DNA from: Paraburkholderia monticola
GTDB lineage: Bacteria > Pseudomonadota > Gammaproteobacteria > Burkholderiales > Burkholderiaceae
DNA length: 64,000 bases
NCBI RefSeq assembly: GCF_001580545.1
Contig: NZ_LRBG01000039.1
Span: 62,001 to 126,000, forward strand
Direction of reading: 5' to 3'
A model generated the notes under the pieces. That model was not told the origin of the DNA, made no database searches, and saw only the letters and a list, made by a program, of their open reading frames with translations. The position numbers and the translations under genes are program-made. How positions within the stretch are numbered: the stretch's first letter is position 1; each line of letters begins with the position of its first letter. Shown here in pieces: positions 1 to 8,403 of this stretch.

Positions 1-243
1 CCATTTCAGTACGGGTTTTTATCGCGATTATAGGTAATCCGGGCCTTTGTGCAGGAGGTGGCTGTGAATGCCCAGTCCAGTAATCGTCCGCTTAATTTGG
101 CTGTGCCGTTCATCAATATCCTGAATTGCTTTACACCGAGCATGTTTTTGATCCGATACGCATAAATCAATAAAAGTGAGAGCGCTTGCATTCCCTGCAA
201 TGGGCCCGCGTGGGAGATGCAAGCGGACGGTAGGGAGAACGAC
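1..243. other. Non-coding left edge, no gene supported
   Basis: I see no convincing gene here. Open frames on the minus strand run through this stretch and into the next gene but have no recognisable family or ribosome site. The last 15 bases hold the Shine-Dalgarno (AGGGAG) of the following gene. An AT-rich patch around 160-180 could carry its promoter. Confidence 0.4.
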
Positions 244-666
244 ATGAACACGGATAGGACCCACGATATTGCCACGATGCTGTTGCGTGCCGCGAGGCGC
301 AAACGGCTCGTGTCCTATCAGGAACTGCACGCGCTTTTCGGTCGCGACGAACCGTTGCACAGCCGCTATCGCGCGTTGGAGGACGCGGCGCGCTCGTTGA
401 GCGATTGCGCGTCGCTCGACTATGGCTGCCTGATGAGCCTCGATAACGGGCTGCCGGGCGATGACTTCTTTAATCGCTTCAGGCACGGCAGACCGCGTGA
501 ATACGAAAAAGTGATGGGCTTCGGCTCGGCGGGACGCTCGACGACCAAGAAACGACTGATCGCGGATGCGGAGCGTCGCCGCGTGTTCGAGCACGCCTCG
601 CAGATGACCGTAAGCGTGAACGCAAATGGTTCGTCGGGCGCCTATGCCGCGTCGAAATGCACCTAG
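244..666 (+). CDS. Small hypothetical protein, winged-helix-like
   Basis: This 140-residue protein has no firm functional assignment. The ATG is chosen because an AGGGAG Shine-Dalgarno sits just upstream. Near residues 19-30 it reads LVSYQELHALFG, and around residues 66-78 it reads SLDNGLPGDDFFN. The combination recalls small proteins of the winged-helix/alkyltransferase-like type, which share an SYxEL helix and a GLPGxGFF loop; this is a resemblance seen by eye, not a secure family call. There is no signal peptide or membrane segment, so it is likely cytoplasmic. The C-terminal 20 residues are low in conserved-looking pattern. It stands alone, with a 700-base gene-poor gap downstream. Confidence 0.6.
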   Translation: MNTDRTHDIATMLLRAARRKRLVSYQELHALFGRDEPLHSRYRALEDAARSLSDCASLDYGCLMSLDNGLPGDDFFNRFRHGRPREYEKVMGFGSAGRSTTKKRLIADAERRRVFEHASQMTVSVNANGSSGAYAASKCT

Positions 667-1376
667 CCGATGCACGGTCGCTCGACGACGATACATTCGC
701 CGCTCCGCGGAAGTGCGAGAGAAAATCGGCGCAGATCGGTAATAACGATATCGACGTTTGTCACAAAGCTTTTTCGTACCGGACCGAAGAGAGATTTACC
801 AATTAGCTAATTTCGGCATGTCACGTACATGAATAAGCGGATATGCTCAATGGATCTAATTTCCAGGTCTTTCGATCGAGGACTTCATAAAAACGGAATG
901 AAAATGAAAGCTTGTTTTTTATCATTGAAGCTGGCAGCACCAGTGTCAGCTGCCACCGCGAAAAGAAGCGACTTCCGGCAATGCGCGACCGCGATCGGGA
1001 ATCGTCGGGCGTCGCCGGTGGCAGGCGGCTGGCGCGCCGCAGGCTGGACCGTGGCGGACGGTGAGACCCACAGCAGGGGCCGATTTTGACGAATTCATCA
1101 TTTGACATAATACAAATTATCACCAAATCTGATGGGCTTCGAGATCGGCCGAGATTGCCGCTTTGCGTATAACTCGAGCCAAATCGACACCGCGCGCAGC
1201 GTACTTCGATCGGCCCAAAAATATCGATCGAACCGGTCTTAAAAAATCAGCGTAAGATTTGTTGATCCCGCTCAATCCCCTGATCGCTGTTCGTACGCTG
1301 GCGCACATTGCTTGCGGGCCGTAAAGCATATTTTTCATTGTGGTTGTGTAACAAAAAACAAATGGAAAATCGGGCT
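667..1376. other. Gene-poor AT-richer gap
   Basis: About 710 bases without a supportable gene. Base composition is clearly more AT-rich than the flanks, particularly around 740-910 and 1085-1375. A short open frame at 829-1089 has no ribosome site and no recognisable protein pattern, so I do not call it. The end of the stretch (about 1320-1375) presumably contains the promoter of the next gene. Confidence 0.4.
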
Positions 1377-2105
1377 ATGGACACCCTGTCAGACGTGCGT
1401 GGGAATACTGAAGCGAAGCGAATTCGACTCGACAAGAGCGTCGCTTTGAAATCTTTTGATGACGTCATTCCACTGGAGACGATCGCCGAAATCAATCAGT
1501 CACTCGACCAGTTGTTCGCCAGCGGGCCGCAGCGTTCGCAGTCCGGCGAGAAGATCGCTGAGATACTGCGTCGCGGTCAGGCCTTTCGCGAACTCGAGCA
1601 GTCGATCTGCGCCAATACGCGGGCGATGGCCGCGAACATTGGCCTGACAAATCTGCCGAAGGAGCCGTTCCACGTACTGCGCTGCGCGAGCAAGGGGACG
1701 CTGGCGGAGAGCCACTGCCGCCATTTCGACTCGCATCTGCTGACGCTGCTGATTCCGCTTCAGCTCGCCCCCGACGGCGTGCACAACGGCGACCTCGTGA
1801 TGTATCGGAAGAAGCGCCTGTCCGTGAGCACGACGTCCAACCTGATCTGCAAGATGCGTCACGGCTTCCTGCACAGCCTGCCGCTCAGTTGGCGCAGTTG
1901 GCATACCTTGCACGATCTGCGGGTCGGCAATTGCAAGCGCATTCCGGTCAAACCCGGCAGCGTGTACGAATTCAACGGCTTTGCCATTCAGCATGGCAAC
2001 CTCGACGTACAGAACGGGCAACGGCGCACCCTGCTGATTCACTACTACGACCCCGGTCACTCGCTCGGTCTGAGCGACGTGCTGCGACGCGGACGCATCG
2101 GCTGA
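1377..2105 (+). CDS. Putative 2OG-Fe(II) oxygenase-like protein
   Basis: This 242-residue protein is not a family I can name, but it has the pattern of a double-stranded beta-helix iron/2-oxoglutarate oxygenase. H116-F-D118 fits the HxD motif, H206 (in IQHGN) fits the distal histidine, and R216 or R217, about ten residues later, fits the 2-oxoglutarate-binding arginine. Hydrophobic strands flank each motif. I chose the ATG at 1377 because GGAAAA lies a suitable distance upstream; an in-frame ATG at 1362 lacks a site. It has no signal peptide. The gene is monocistronic: an AT-rich gap precedes it and a strong terminator follows. Substrate is unknown. The iron-site reading is inference. Confidence 0.65.
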   Translation: MDTLSDVRGNTEAKRIRLDKSVALKSFDDVIPLETIAEINQSLDQLFASGPQRSQSGEKIAEILRRGQAFRELEQSICANTRAMAANIGLTNLPKEPFHVLRCASKGTLAESHCRHFDSHLLTLLIPLQLAPDGVHNGDLVMYRKKRLSVSTTSNLICKMRHGFLHSLPLSWRSWHTLHDLRVGNCKRIPVKPGSVYEFNGFAIQHGNLDVQNGQRRTLLIHYYDPGHSLGLSDVLRRGRIG

Positions 2106-2166
2106 AGTCCGCCTCGCAAGCCTGAAGCCGCCCGTTCTCCACCGGCGGTTCCGCAGACGCACATGG

Positions 2167-2202
2167 CAAGGCCTCCTGACACGAACAGGAGGCCTTGTTT
2201 TC
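2167..2202 (+). terminator. Rho-independent terminator
   Basis: A perfect 12-base stem (CAAGGCCTCCTG paired with CAGGAGGCCTTG) with a 7-base loop is followed by TTTTCT. It lies 60 bases past the stop of the oxygenase-like gene and separates it from the permease gene. Confidence 0.9.
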
Positions 2203-2406
2203 TATCGCCATGCACCATGTCATCCGGATTTCACTTTGCTTTTGATCCGGCATAGACTGAATTCAGACTTTTTCCGTTAGCCGCTTTCTCCGCACTTGCC
2301 ATGGGCGTTGCCGTGCGGGGCGACGGATGTCGTTTGTCGTGCTCCGCGAGCCGAGGTCAGCCGAGCCGGTTCGCGCCTGATCACCATTCGAAAGGAACAA
2401 CTCATC

Positions 2407-3873
2407 ATGGCGACTACCGGTTACATGGCACGCAAAAGCATTGCCGATATCGTCGGCAGCGCTGACGTCGACGAAGGTCACAGGCTGTCGAAAACGCTCG
2501 GCGCGACGAGTATCACCGCGATGGGCATCGGCGCGATCATCGGCGCCGGCATCTTCGTGCTGACGGGCACCGCCGCCGCGCAGTTCGCGGGACCGGCCAT
2601 CACGCTGTCGTTCGTGCTCGGCGGCATTGCGTGCGCTTTCGTCGGCCTGTGCTATTCGGAGCTGGCGGCGATGCTGCCCGTGTGCGGCAGCAGCTACACC
2701 TACACCTATGCGACCCTCGGCGAGATCTTCGCGTGGATCATCGGCTGGGACCTGATCCTCGAATACGCGATGGGCGCGGCGACGGTCGCGGTCGGCTGGT
2801 CCGGCTACATCGTGAGCCTGTTGCGCAACGTCGGCATCGAGATTCCCCCCACCCTCTCCGCCGCACCCGGCACCGTCGTCAAACTGGCCGACGGCTCGAC
2901 GGTCACGGGCGTCGTCAACCTGCCAGCAATTCTGATCATCGCGATCCTGACCACCTTGCTCGTGATGGGCACGAAAGAATCGGCGCGGCTCAACAACATC
3001 ATGGTCGCGGTCAAGCTGATCGTGGTCGTCGCGTTCATCGCCATCGGCGTCTTTTTCCTCAAGCCGGAACACTGGCATCCGTTCATTCCCGCGAACACGG
3101 GCCAGTTCGGCAGTTTCGGCATGAGCGGCATCCTGCGCGGCTCGGCCGTGGTGTTCTTCGCGTTCATCGGCTTCGATGCGGTGTCGACCGCCGCGCAGGA
3201 AGCGCGAAAGCCGCAGCGCGACATGCCGATCGGCATTCTCGGCTCGCTGATTATCTGTACCGTGCTGTATATCCTCGTCGCGGGCGTGCTGACCGGACTC
3301 GTGCCCTACGGCGAGTTGAATGTTCCCGATCCGATCGCCAAGGGCGTCGACGCGATCGGGATGACCTGGTTCTCGGTCCTGATCAAAATCGGCGCGCTGA
3401 CGGGGCTGACCACCGTGATCCTCGTGCTGCTCTATGGACAAAGCCGCATCTTCTTCACGATGTCGCAGGACGGCCTGTTGCCGCCGATGTTCGCGCGCGT
3501 GCATACGCGTCTGCACACGCCGTATCTGAGCCAGATGCTGATCGGCACCGTGGTTGCGATCGTCGCCGCGCTGACGCCGATCGGCGTGCTCGGCGAGATG
3601 GTCAGCATCGGCACCTTGTTCGCGTTCATCCTCGTGTGCGGCGCCGTGATCTATCTGCGGCGCAGCGACTCCGACGCGTCGCGTCCGTTCCGCGCGCCCG
3701 GCGTGCCGGTCGTGCCGATCCTCGGCATCCTGTTCTGCCTGCTACTGATGGTCGGCTTGCCGCTCGTCACATGGCTGCGGCTCGTCGTGTGGCTCGTGAT
3801 CGGCATGACGATTTATCTCTCGTACGGACGCAATCATTCGACGTTGCGGCATCCGGAGTTGCGCAAGCGGTGA
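2407..3873 (+). CDS. APC-family amino acid permease
   Basis: This 488-residue integral membrane protein belongs to the amino acid-polyamine-organocation superfamily, most like the cationic amino acid transporter (CAT/YfnA) group. It imports amino acids across the inner membrane. The N-terminal helix 1 has the family signature GIGAIIGAGIFVLTG (about residues 40-54), helix 3 reads WDLILEYAMGAA, and helix 6 reads FFAFIGFDAVST. I count about 12 hydrophobic segments, as expected. Translation is taken from ATG 2407, preceded by GAAAGGAAC. The gene is monocistronic and converges on the LysR gene, with a hairpin between them. The exact amino acid transported cannot be read from the sequence. Confidence 0.9.
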   Translation: MATTGYMARKSIADIVGSADVDEGHRLSKTLGATSITAMGIGAIIGAGIFVLTGTAAAQFAGPAITLSFVLGGIACAFVGLCYSELAAMLPVCGSSYTYTYATLGEIFAWIIGWDLILEYAMGAATVAVGWSGYIVSLLRNVGIEIPPTLSAAPGTVVKLADGSTVTGVVNLPAILIIAILTTLLVMGTKESARLNNIMVAVKLIVVVAFIAIGVFFLKPEHWHPFIPANTGQFGSFGMSGILRGSAVVFFAFIGFDAVSTAAQEARKPQRDMPIGILGSLIICTVLYILVAGVLTGLVPYGELNVPDPIAKGVDAIGMTWFSVLIKIGALTGLTTVILVLLYGQSRIFFTMSQDGLLPPMFARVHTRLHTPYLSQMLIGTVVAIVAALTPIGVLGEMVSIGTLFAFILVCGAVIYLRRSDSDASRPFRAPGVPVVPILGILFCLLLMVGLPLVTWLRLVVWLVIGMTIYLSYGRNHSTLRHPELRKR

Positions 3874-3880
3874 ACGATCG

Positions 3881-3922
3881 GGGCCGGGCGCTTGATGGAT
3901 TCCAGCGCCCCGCCCTTTCATT
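3881..3922 (+). terminator. Probable terminator hairpin between convergent genes
   Basis: GGGC-C-GGGCGCT pairs with AGCGCCC-C-GCCC, an 11-pair stem with one C-C mismatch and an 11-base loop, followed by TTTCATTT. It lies just after the permease stop and before the end of the convergent LysR gene. Confidence 0.6.
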
Positions 3923-3961
3923 TCGCGCTTGCGGCATCGCTTGCCCGTTGCGTTTATTCAC

Positions 3962-4939
3962 TCAGAACTCGCCCGCCAGACACGGCACCAGATTCCGATC
4001 CGGCAGTTCGCCAATTCCCTTCAAGCGCTGCGCCATGAATTCGCGCAGCACCCGCACCTTCGTCGAGAAGCGCCGGTTCGGCAGATAGGCCATATAAATC
4101 TGCCGCCCGGTCAGCGCGTTCTCGAGCCGATGGTCGGGCAGTACGACTTCGAGCTCGCCGCTCACGAGCAGATCGCGAATCAGCCAGATCTCGAACTCCG
4201 CGATCCCCAGCCCCGCGCGCGTCGTTTCGAGCAGCAGCTCCGAGTGATCGGATTGCAGATTGCCCGACGGCAGAAGCGATTGCACGCCCTGCCCGTTGCT
4301 CAGATGCCAACGCGGATCGCCCTCCGGATGCAGATAACGCAGGCAGTTGTGCTGCGCGAGATCGGCCGGCGTCCGCGGCCGGCCGCGTCGCGCGAGATAG
4401 GACGGCGCCGCGCACAGGATGCTGTCGTTGCGCGACAGCGGCTGCACGATCAGGTTGTCCAGATAGTTCTCGCCCTCATGGATGTCGAGATCGAACCCGC
4501 CCATCACCATGTCGTTGTGGTTGTCGGTCAGCCGCAGATCGAGCTGCACGGCCGGATAGAGCTCGAGGAACGGCGCCACGAGCGGCGCCAGATAGCGGCG
4601 GCCGAACGCGACCGGCGCGGTCAGCTTGAGCGGTCCGCTCGGCGCCGAGTCGAGTTCCGCGACAACGCGCAGCGTGTCGTCGAGGTCCGCGATCATCGAC
4701 ACAGCGCGCGCGTGATACAGGCTGCCCGCTTCGGTCAACCCGACATGATGGGTCGAGCGATGCAGCAACGGCACGCCCAGCATGGTTTCCAACGCGGTGA
4801 TCTTGCGCGCGATCGTCGAGGTCGCCACCTTCAGCTCGCGCGCGGCGGCCGAAAAACTGCCCAGCTCGACGATCCGCACCAGCGCGCGCATGGCGCTCAG
4901 ATGGTCGAGCCCGGTTTCCTGTGCGTTCTTTGAGGGCAT
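3962..4939 (-). CDS. LysR-family transcriptional regulator
   Basis: This 325-residue regulator has the usual LysR layout: an N-terminal winged helix-turn-helix (residues about 10-70, with ELGSFSAAARELKVATSTIARKI written here in parts as ELGSFSAAAREL and VATSTIARKI) and a C-terminal effector-binding domain. It is divergent from the asparaginase/ABC importer operon with about 104 bases between, so it very likely controls that operon; this is inferred from position. Start choice: ATG 4939 is used, because the upstream in-frame ATG at 4966 also lacks a ribosome site and would only add nine residues. The intergenic region contains the palindrome TTTCGAAA (4967-4974), a possible part of a LysR T-N11-A type site. 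Inducer unknown. Confidence 0.9.
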   Translation of the reverse strand: MPSKNAQETGLDHLSAMRALVRIVELGSFSAAARELKVATSTIARKITALETMLGVPLLHRSTHHVGLTEAGSLYHARAVSMIADLDDTLRVVAELDSAPSGPLKLTAPVAFGRRYLAPLVAPFLELYPAVQLDLRLTDNHNDMVMGGFDLDIHEGENYLDNLIVQPLSRNDSILCAAPSYLARRGRPRTPADLAQHNCLRYLHPEGDPRWHLSNGQGVQSLLPSGNLQSDHSELLLETTRAGLGIAEFEIWLIRDLLVSGELEVVLPDHRLENALTGRQIYMAYLPNRRFSTKVRVLREFMAQRLKGIGELPDRNLVPCLAGEF

Positions 4940-5043
4940 CTTGTGTTGCGTCCAGTGCAAAACCATTTTCGAAATTACGGCTAAATGCTTTTTTTTGCAA
5001 TAATTAAACTCGCCTTTGTCCGATCCAATTCAAAACGAATGCA

Positions 5044-6063
5044 ATGACCCTCCCATCGCACGTCCCGCTCGTCGTCGCCACCCGTAATGCTCATGTCGAG
5101 CGGATCCACTGGGGCTCGGTGGCGGTGGTCGATGCCGCCGGCGCGCTGCTGGCCCACGCCGGCCACCCGCACGCGTGGGTGTTTTCCCGCTCGACGTTGA
5201 AGCCGTTCCAGGCGCTGCCCTTCGTGCGCGACGGCGGCCCCGGGCATTTCGGCTTCACCGATGCCGAGCTCGCGCTGACCTGTGCAAGCCACGGCGGCGA
5301 AGACATCCATGTCGACACGGTCACGGCGATGCTGGCAAAAATCGGCATGGCCGAGTCCGACCTGCGTTGCGGCGTGCACATGCCGGACCACTACGGCGAG
5401 AACGATCTGCCGCCGCGCGGCAGCGTGTTCGATCAGCGTCATCACAACTGTTCGGGCAAACACGCGGGCTTTCTCGGCTATTGCTGCATGCATGGCTATG
5501 CGCGCGCCAGCTATCTGGAGCGCGAACATGAGTTGCAGCAGGAGATCGGCCGCGAAGTCGCGCGGCTCGCCGACCTGTCCGCGTCCGAGCTGTGGTTCGG
5601 CATCGACGGCTGCAGCGCGCCGAACATCGGCATGCCGCTGTCGCGTCTCGCGATGATGTGGGGCAAGCTCGCCACCGGCGCATCGGGCGCGGGCGCCGCC
5701 ACCGATGCGGCGCTCTCGCGCGTGTTCGCGGCCATGGCCGCGCATCCGCAAATGGTGTCGGGCACGGGCCGCTGCGATCTCGCGCTCGCCGACGCATCGA
5801 ACGGCGACTGGGTCGCGAAAGTCGGCGCCGACGGCGTACACACCGTGGGCGTGCGCAGCCTCGGCATCGGCGTCGCGGTGAAGATGGCCGACGGCGACTT
5901 CAGCGCGGTCTACGCGACCACGATCGCGGTCCTGCGACAACTCGGCCTGCCGCTCGAAACCGAAGGCACGCCGCTCGCGAAATGGGCCGATCCGGTGCTG
6001 CGCAACGTGCGCGGCACGGCGGTCGGCCAACTGAAGGCCACGGTGCAACTGACATGGGCGTGA
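5044..6063 (+). CDS. L-asparaginase II family (Rhizobium thermolabile type)
   Basis: This 339-residue enzyme matches the asparaginase II family (Pfam Asparaginase_II), which hydrolyses L-asparagine to aspartate and ammonia and is unrelated to the E. coli type. Key residues of the Rhizobium etli enzyme are all visible at equivalent places: S50 and K53 in SRSTLKPF, S82 in CASHGG, C136 and K139 in NCSGKHAGF, and C190 in DGCSAPN. No signal peptide is present, so it is cytoplasmic. It is the first gene of an operon with an ABC amino acid importer; its stop overlaps the next start. The start codon lacks a clear ribosome site, and there is no better alternative in frame. Function of the family is known; use of imported asparagine is inferred from context. 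Confidence 0.9.
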   Translation: MTLPSHVPLVVATRNAHVERIHWGSVAVVDAAGALLAHAGHPHAWVFSRSTLKPFQALPFVRDGGPGHFGFTDAELALTCASHGGEDIHVDTVTAMLAKIGMAESDLRCGVHMPDHYGENDLPPRGSVFDQRHHNCSGKHAGFLGYCCMHGYARASYLEREHELQQEIGREVARLADLSASELWFGIDGCSAPNIGMPLSRLAMMWGKLATGASGAGAATDAALSRVFAAMAAHPQMVSGTGRCDLALADASNGDWVAKVGADGVHTVGVRSLGIGVAVKMADGDFSAVYATTIAVLRQLGLPLETEGTPLAKWADPVLRNVRGTAVGQLKATVQLTWA

Positions 6064-6824
6064 ACGACAGCGCGCAGCTCGCTCGGCCCGCGGCGCTCGT
6101 CTCGCTGCGCGGCGTGAACAAATCATTCGGCGCGCAACAGGTGCTGTTCGACGTCGATCTCGACGTCGCGCCGGGGGAAGTGGTCGTCGTCATCGGGCCG
6201 TCGGGCTCGGGCAAGTCCACGTTATGCCGTTGCATCAACCGCCTGGAGACGATCGATTCGGGCGAGATCCTGCTCGCGGGCGAACGTCTGCCCGAAGAAG
6301 GCCGCGCGCTCGCGGCGATGCGCGCGCAGATCGGCATGGTGTTCCAGTCGTTCAATCTGTTCTCGCATCGCACGGTGCTGCAGAACGTCGCGATGGGGCC
6401 GCGCAAGGTGCTGCGCCAGTCGCGCAATGAAGCCGAGGCGCTCGCGCGTCGACTGCTCGCGCGCGTCGGTCTCGCGCACAAGGCCGATGCGGTGCCCGCG
6501 GAGCTATCCGGTGGCCAGCAACAGCGCGTCGCCCTCGCTCGCGCGCTGGCGATGCAGCCGAAGGTCATGCTGTTCGACGAACCCACCTCCGCGCTCGATC
6601 CCGAGATGGTCAGCGAAGTACTCGCGGTGATGCTCGAACTCGCGCAAAGCGGCATGACGATGGTCGTCGTCACGCATGAAATGGGCTTTGCGCGCCAGGC
6701 GGCGGACCGGATCGTGTTCATGGACGGCGGCCGCATCGTCGAAATCGCCGAGCCCGACGCATTTTTTAGCGCGCCTCGCTCGGAACGGGCGCGCGATTTT
6801 CTCTCCAGGATACTGGAGCACTGA
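6054..6824 (+). CDS. Polar amino acid ABC transporter ATP-binding protein
   Basis: This 256-residue ATPase energises the importer formed with the next three genes. Walker A GPSGSGKST is at residues 48-56, the signature LSGGQQQR at 151-158, and Walker B VMLFDEPTSALDP at 171-183, typical of the GlnQ/GltL class of polar amino acid systems. The ATG at 6054 overlaps the asparaginase stop by 10 bases, implying translational coupling. An open frame continues upstream inside the asparaginase gene, but homology to the family begins after this start. Confidence 0.93.
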   Translation: MGVNDSAQLARPAALVSLRGVNKSFGAQQVLFDVDLDVAPGEVVVVIGPSGSGKSTLCRCINRLETIDSGEILLAGERLPEEGRALAAMRAQIGMVFQSFNLFSHRTVLQNVAMGPRKVLRQSRNEAEALARRLLARVGLAHKADAVPAELSGGQQQRVALARALAMQPKVMLFDEPTSALDPEMVSEVLAVMLELAQSGMTMVVVTHEMGFARQAADRIVFMDGGRIVEIAEPDAFFSAPRSERARDFLSRILEH

Positions 6825-6882
6825 TTCTTATCGCTCGACCCGGCAGGGCCACCCTGCCTCGTATAACAGAGGAGATACCACC

Positions 6883-7719
6883 ATGCGTTTGAAATCGATT
6901 GCAGTGCTCGCTTCGTGCCTCGCCGGCACCTTCTTTGCGGCGCTCGCGCCGGCCCACGCGGATACTTTTCCGGCCGACTCGACGATGGCGAAGATCCAGA
7001 AGAAAGGCAAGCTCGTGGTGGGCACGTCGCTCAATACCCTGATGTTCTCGGTGCGCAATCCGATGACGGGCCAGACCGAAGGCTTCGAAGGCGACCTCGC
7101 GCGGCTGCTCGCGAAGAAGCTGACGGGTTCCGAGGACAACGTCGAATGGGTGAAGACCACCACCGAGAACCGTCTGCCGTTCGTGCAGAACGGCCGCGTC
7201 GACGTGGTGATCGCGACGCTGACGATCAACGACGCGCGCAAGAAAGTGATCGGCTTCGCGGGTCCGTACTATGTCGCGGGACAGGACATTTTGACGAAGC
7301 GCGCTGATACGTCGATCCACAGCGTGACGGATCTGAACGGCAAGACCGCCTGCGTACTGAACGGCACGACCGTTGAAGACAACGTCAGGAAGCTCGCGCC
7401 TCAAGCGAAGTTCGTCACGTTCAACGACACGGCCGCGTGTGTCGAAGGCGTCGCCGACGGCCGCTTCGATGCGTACGTCGACGACGGCGCGACGCTCGCG
7501 GGCGAATCGCTGCGTCAGCCGAACAAATTCCGCATCGTCGGCAAGCCGTTCACGCAGGAGCCGTACGGCATGGGCGTCGCGAAGGACGACGCGGCGTTCC
7601 GTCAATGGATCGACACGCAACTCGAACAGTCGATCAAGGACGGCACGTGGAACAAGCTGTATGCGAAGAATCTCGAAGGCACGCTCGGCAAGCCGCAAGT
7701 GCCGACGATCGAGCGTTGA
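6883..7719 (+). CDS. Periplasmic polar amino acid-binding protein
   Basis: This 278-residue protein is the substrate-binding component of the ABC importer. A signal peptide covers residues 1-26 and ends in AHADT. The mature part has the family pattern: KLVVGTS near the N-terminus, GFEGDLARLLAKKL, the ENRLPFVQNGRVDVVIATLTI segment (here in shortened form NGRVDVVIAT), and a C-terminal TWNKLYAKNL. It fits SBP family 3, which covers glutamate, aspartate, glutamine and similar ligands. GAGGAG-like SD (AGAGGAGA) precedes ATG 6883. Together with the asparaginase, asparagine or aspartate/glutamate is the likeliest ligand, but this is inference. Confidence 0.92.
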   Translation: MRLKSIAVLASCLAGTFFAALAPAHADTFPADSTMAKIQKKGKLVVGTSLNTLMFSVRNPMTGQTEGFEGDLARLLAKKLTGSEDNVEWVKTTTENRLPFVQNGRVDVVIATLTINDARKKVIGFAGPYYVAGQDILTKRADTSIHSVTDLNGKTACVLNGTTVEDNVRKLAPQAKFVTFNDTAACVEGVADGRFDAYVDDGATLAGESLRQPNKFRIVGKPFTQEPYGMGVAKDDAAFRQWIDTQLEQSIKDGTWNKLYAKNLEGTLGKPQVPTIER

Positions 7720-7749
7720 TCTCCTGTTGATTGCATAGCCACTGCCTGC

Positions 7750-8403
7750 ATGGACTTTCTGCATCCCCTGCTGCCGTTCGCGTGGCGCTTCATCGAAGCG
7801 ATGGGCGTCACGATCGAGCTGACCGCGCTGTCGTTCGCGATGGCATTCGCGCTCGGCATCGCACTGACCGTGATGGCCGTGTGCCCGCTCACGCCATTGC
7901 GCTGGTTCGCCGCGACGTACGTCGAAATCATGCGCATGACGCCGCTGCTCGCGCTCCTGCTGCTGTTCGTGTTCGGCTTGCCGAAGCTCGGCTTCATGTA
8001 CTCGTTGACCGCGTCGTCGGTGCTGGTGCTCGGCTTCTATACCGCGGCGTGGGTCGCGGAAGTCCTCAAGGCGGGGGTCAACGCGGTGCCGGCCGGTCAG
8101 GTCGAGGCGGCGCGCAGCATCGGCATGCGATTCGGCCAGGTGCTGGCGAACGTGGTGATTCCGCAGGCGATGCGCACCGTCATTCCGCCGCTCGGCAATC
8201 TGTTCGTCAATCAGATCAAGGCGTCGTCGATCGCCGCGGCGATCGGCGTGTTCGACATCACCTATACGGCGCAGCGCATCAACTTCGAAACCGCGCAGGC
8301 GGTGCCGACGTTCGCGGCCGCGATGGTCGCGTATATGGCGCTGACGATTCCCCTCGGCCTCATGATGCGACGGCTCGAACGAAAAATGGCGGTGGCCCGA
8401 TGA
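7750..8403 (+). CDS. Amino acid ABC transporter permease
   Basis: This 217-residue inner-membrane permease is of the His/Glu/Gln/Arg type. It has about five membrane segments and the cytoplasmic coupling loop AARSIGMRFGQVLANVVIPQAMR (seen as EAARSIGM followed by VVIPQAMR) that contacts the ATPase. It is one half of a heterodimeric pore with the next gene, whose ATG overlaps this stop by four bases (ATGA). Confidence 0.92.
   Translation: MDFLHPLLPFAWRFIEAMGVTIELTALSFAMAFALGIALTVMAVCPLTPLRWFAATYVEIMRMTPLLALLLLFVFGLPKLGFMYSLTASSVLVLGFYTAAWVAEVLKAGVNAVPAGQVEAARSIGMRFGQVLANVVIPQAMRTVIPPLGNLFVNQIKASSIAAAIGVFDITYTAQRINFETAQAVPTFAAAMVAYMALTIPLGLMMRRLERKMAVAR

Noticed and set aside
829..1089. Small plus-strand frame in the AT-rich gap
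   Set aside because: It has no ribosome site and mixed composition. A weak signal-like hydrophobic stretch alone is not enough to call a gene.
2263..3516. A 417-codon minus-strand frame opposite the amino acid permease
   Set aside because: It is His/Asp/Arg-rich with no domain and mirrors the permease gene; it is an antisense shadow.
4960..5000. T-run at 4988-4995 as terminator
   Set aside because: No stem precedes the T-run on either strand, and it sits between divergent genes; it is more likely promoter sequence.
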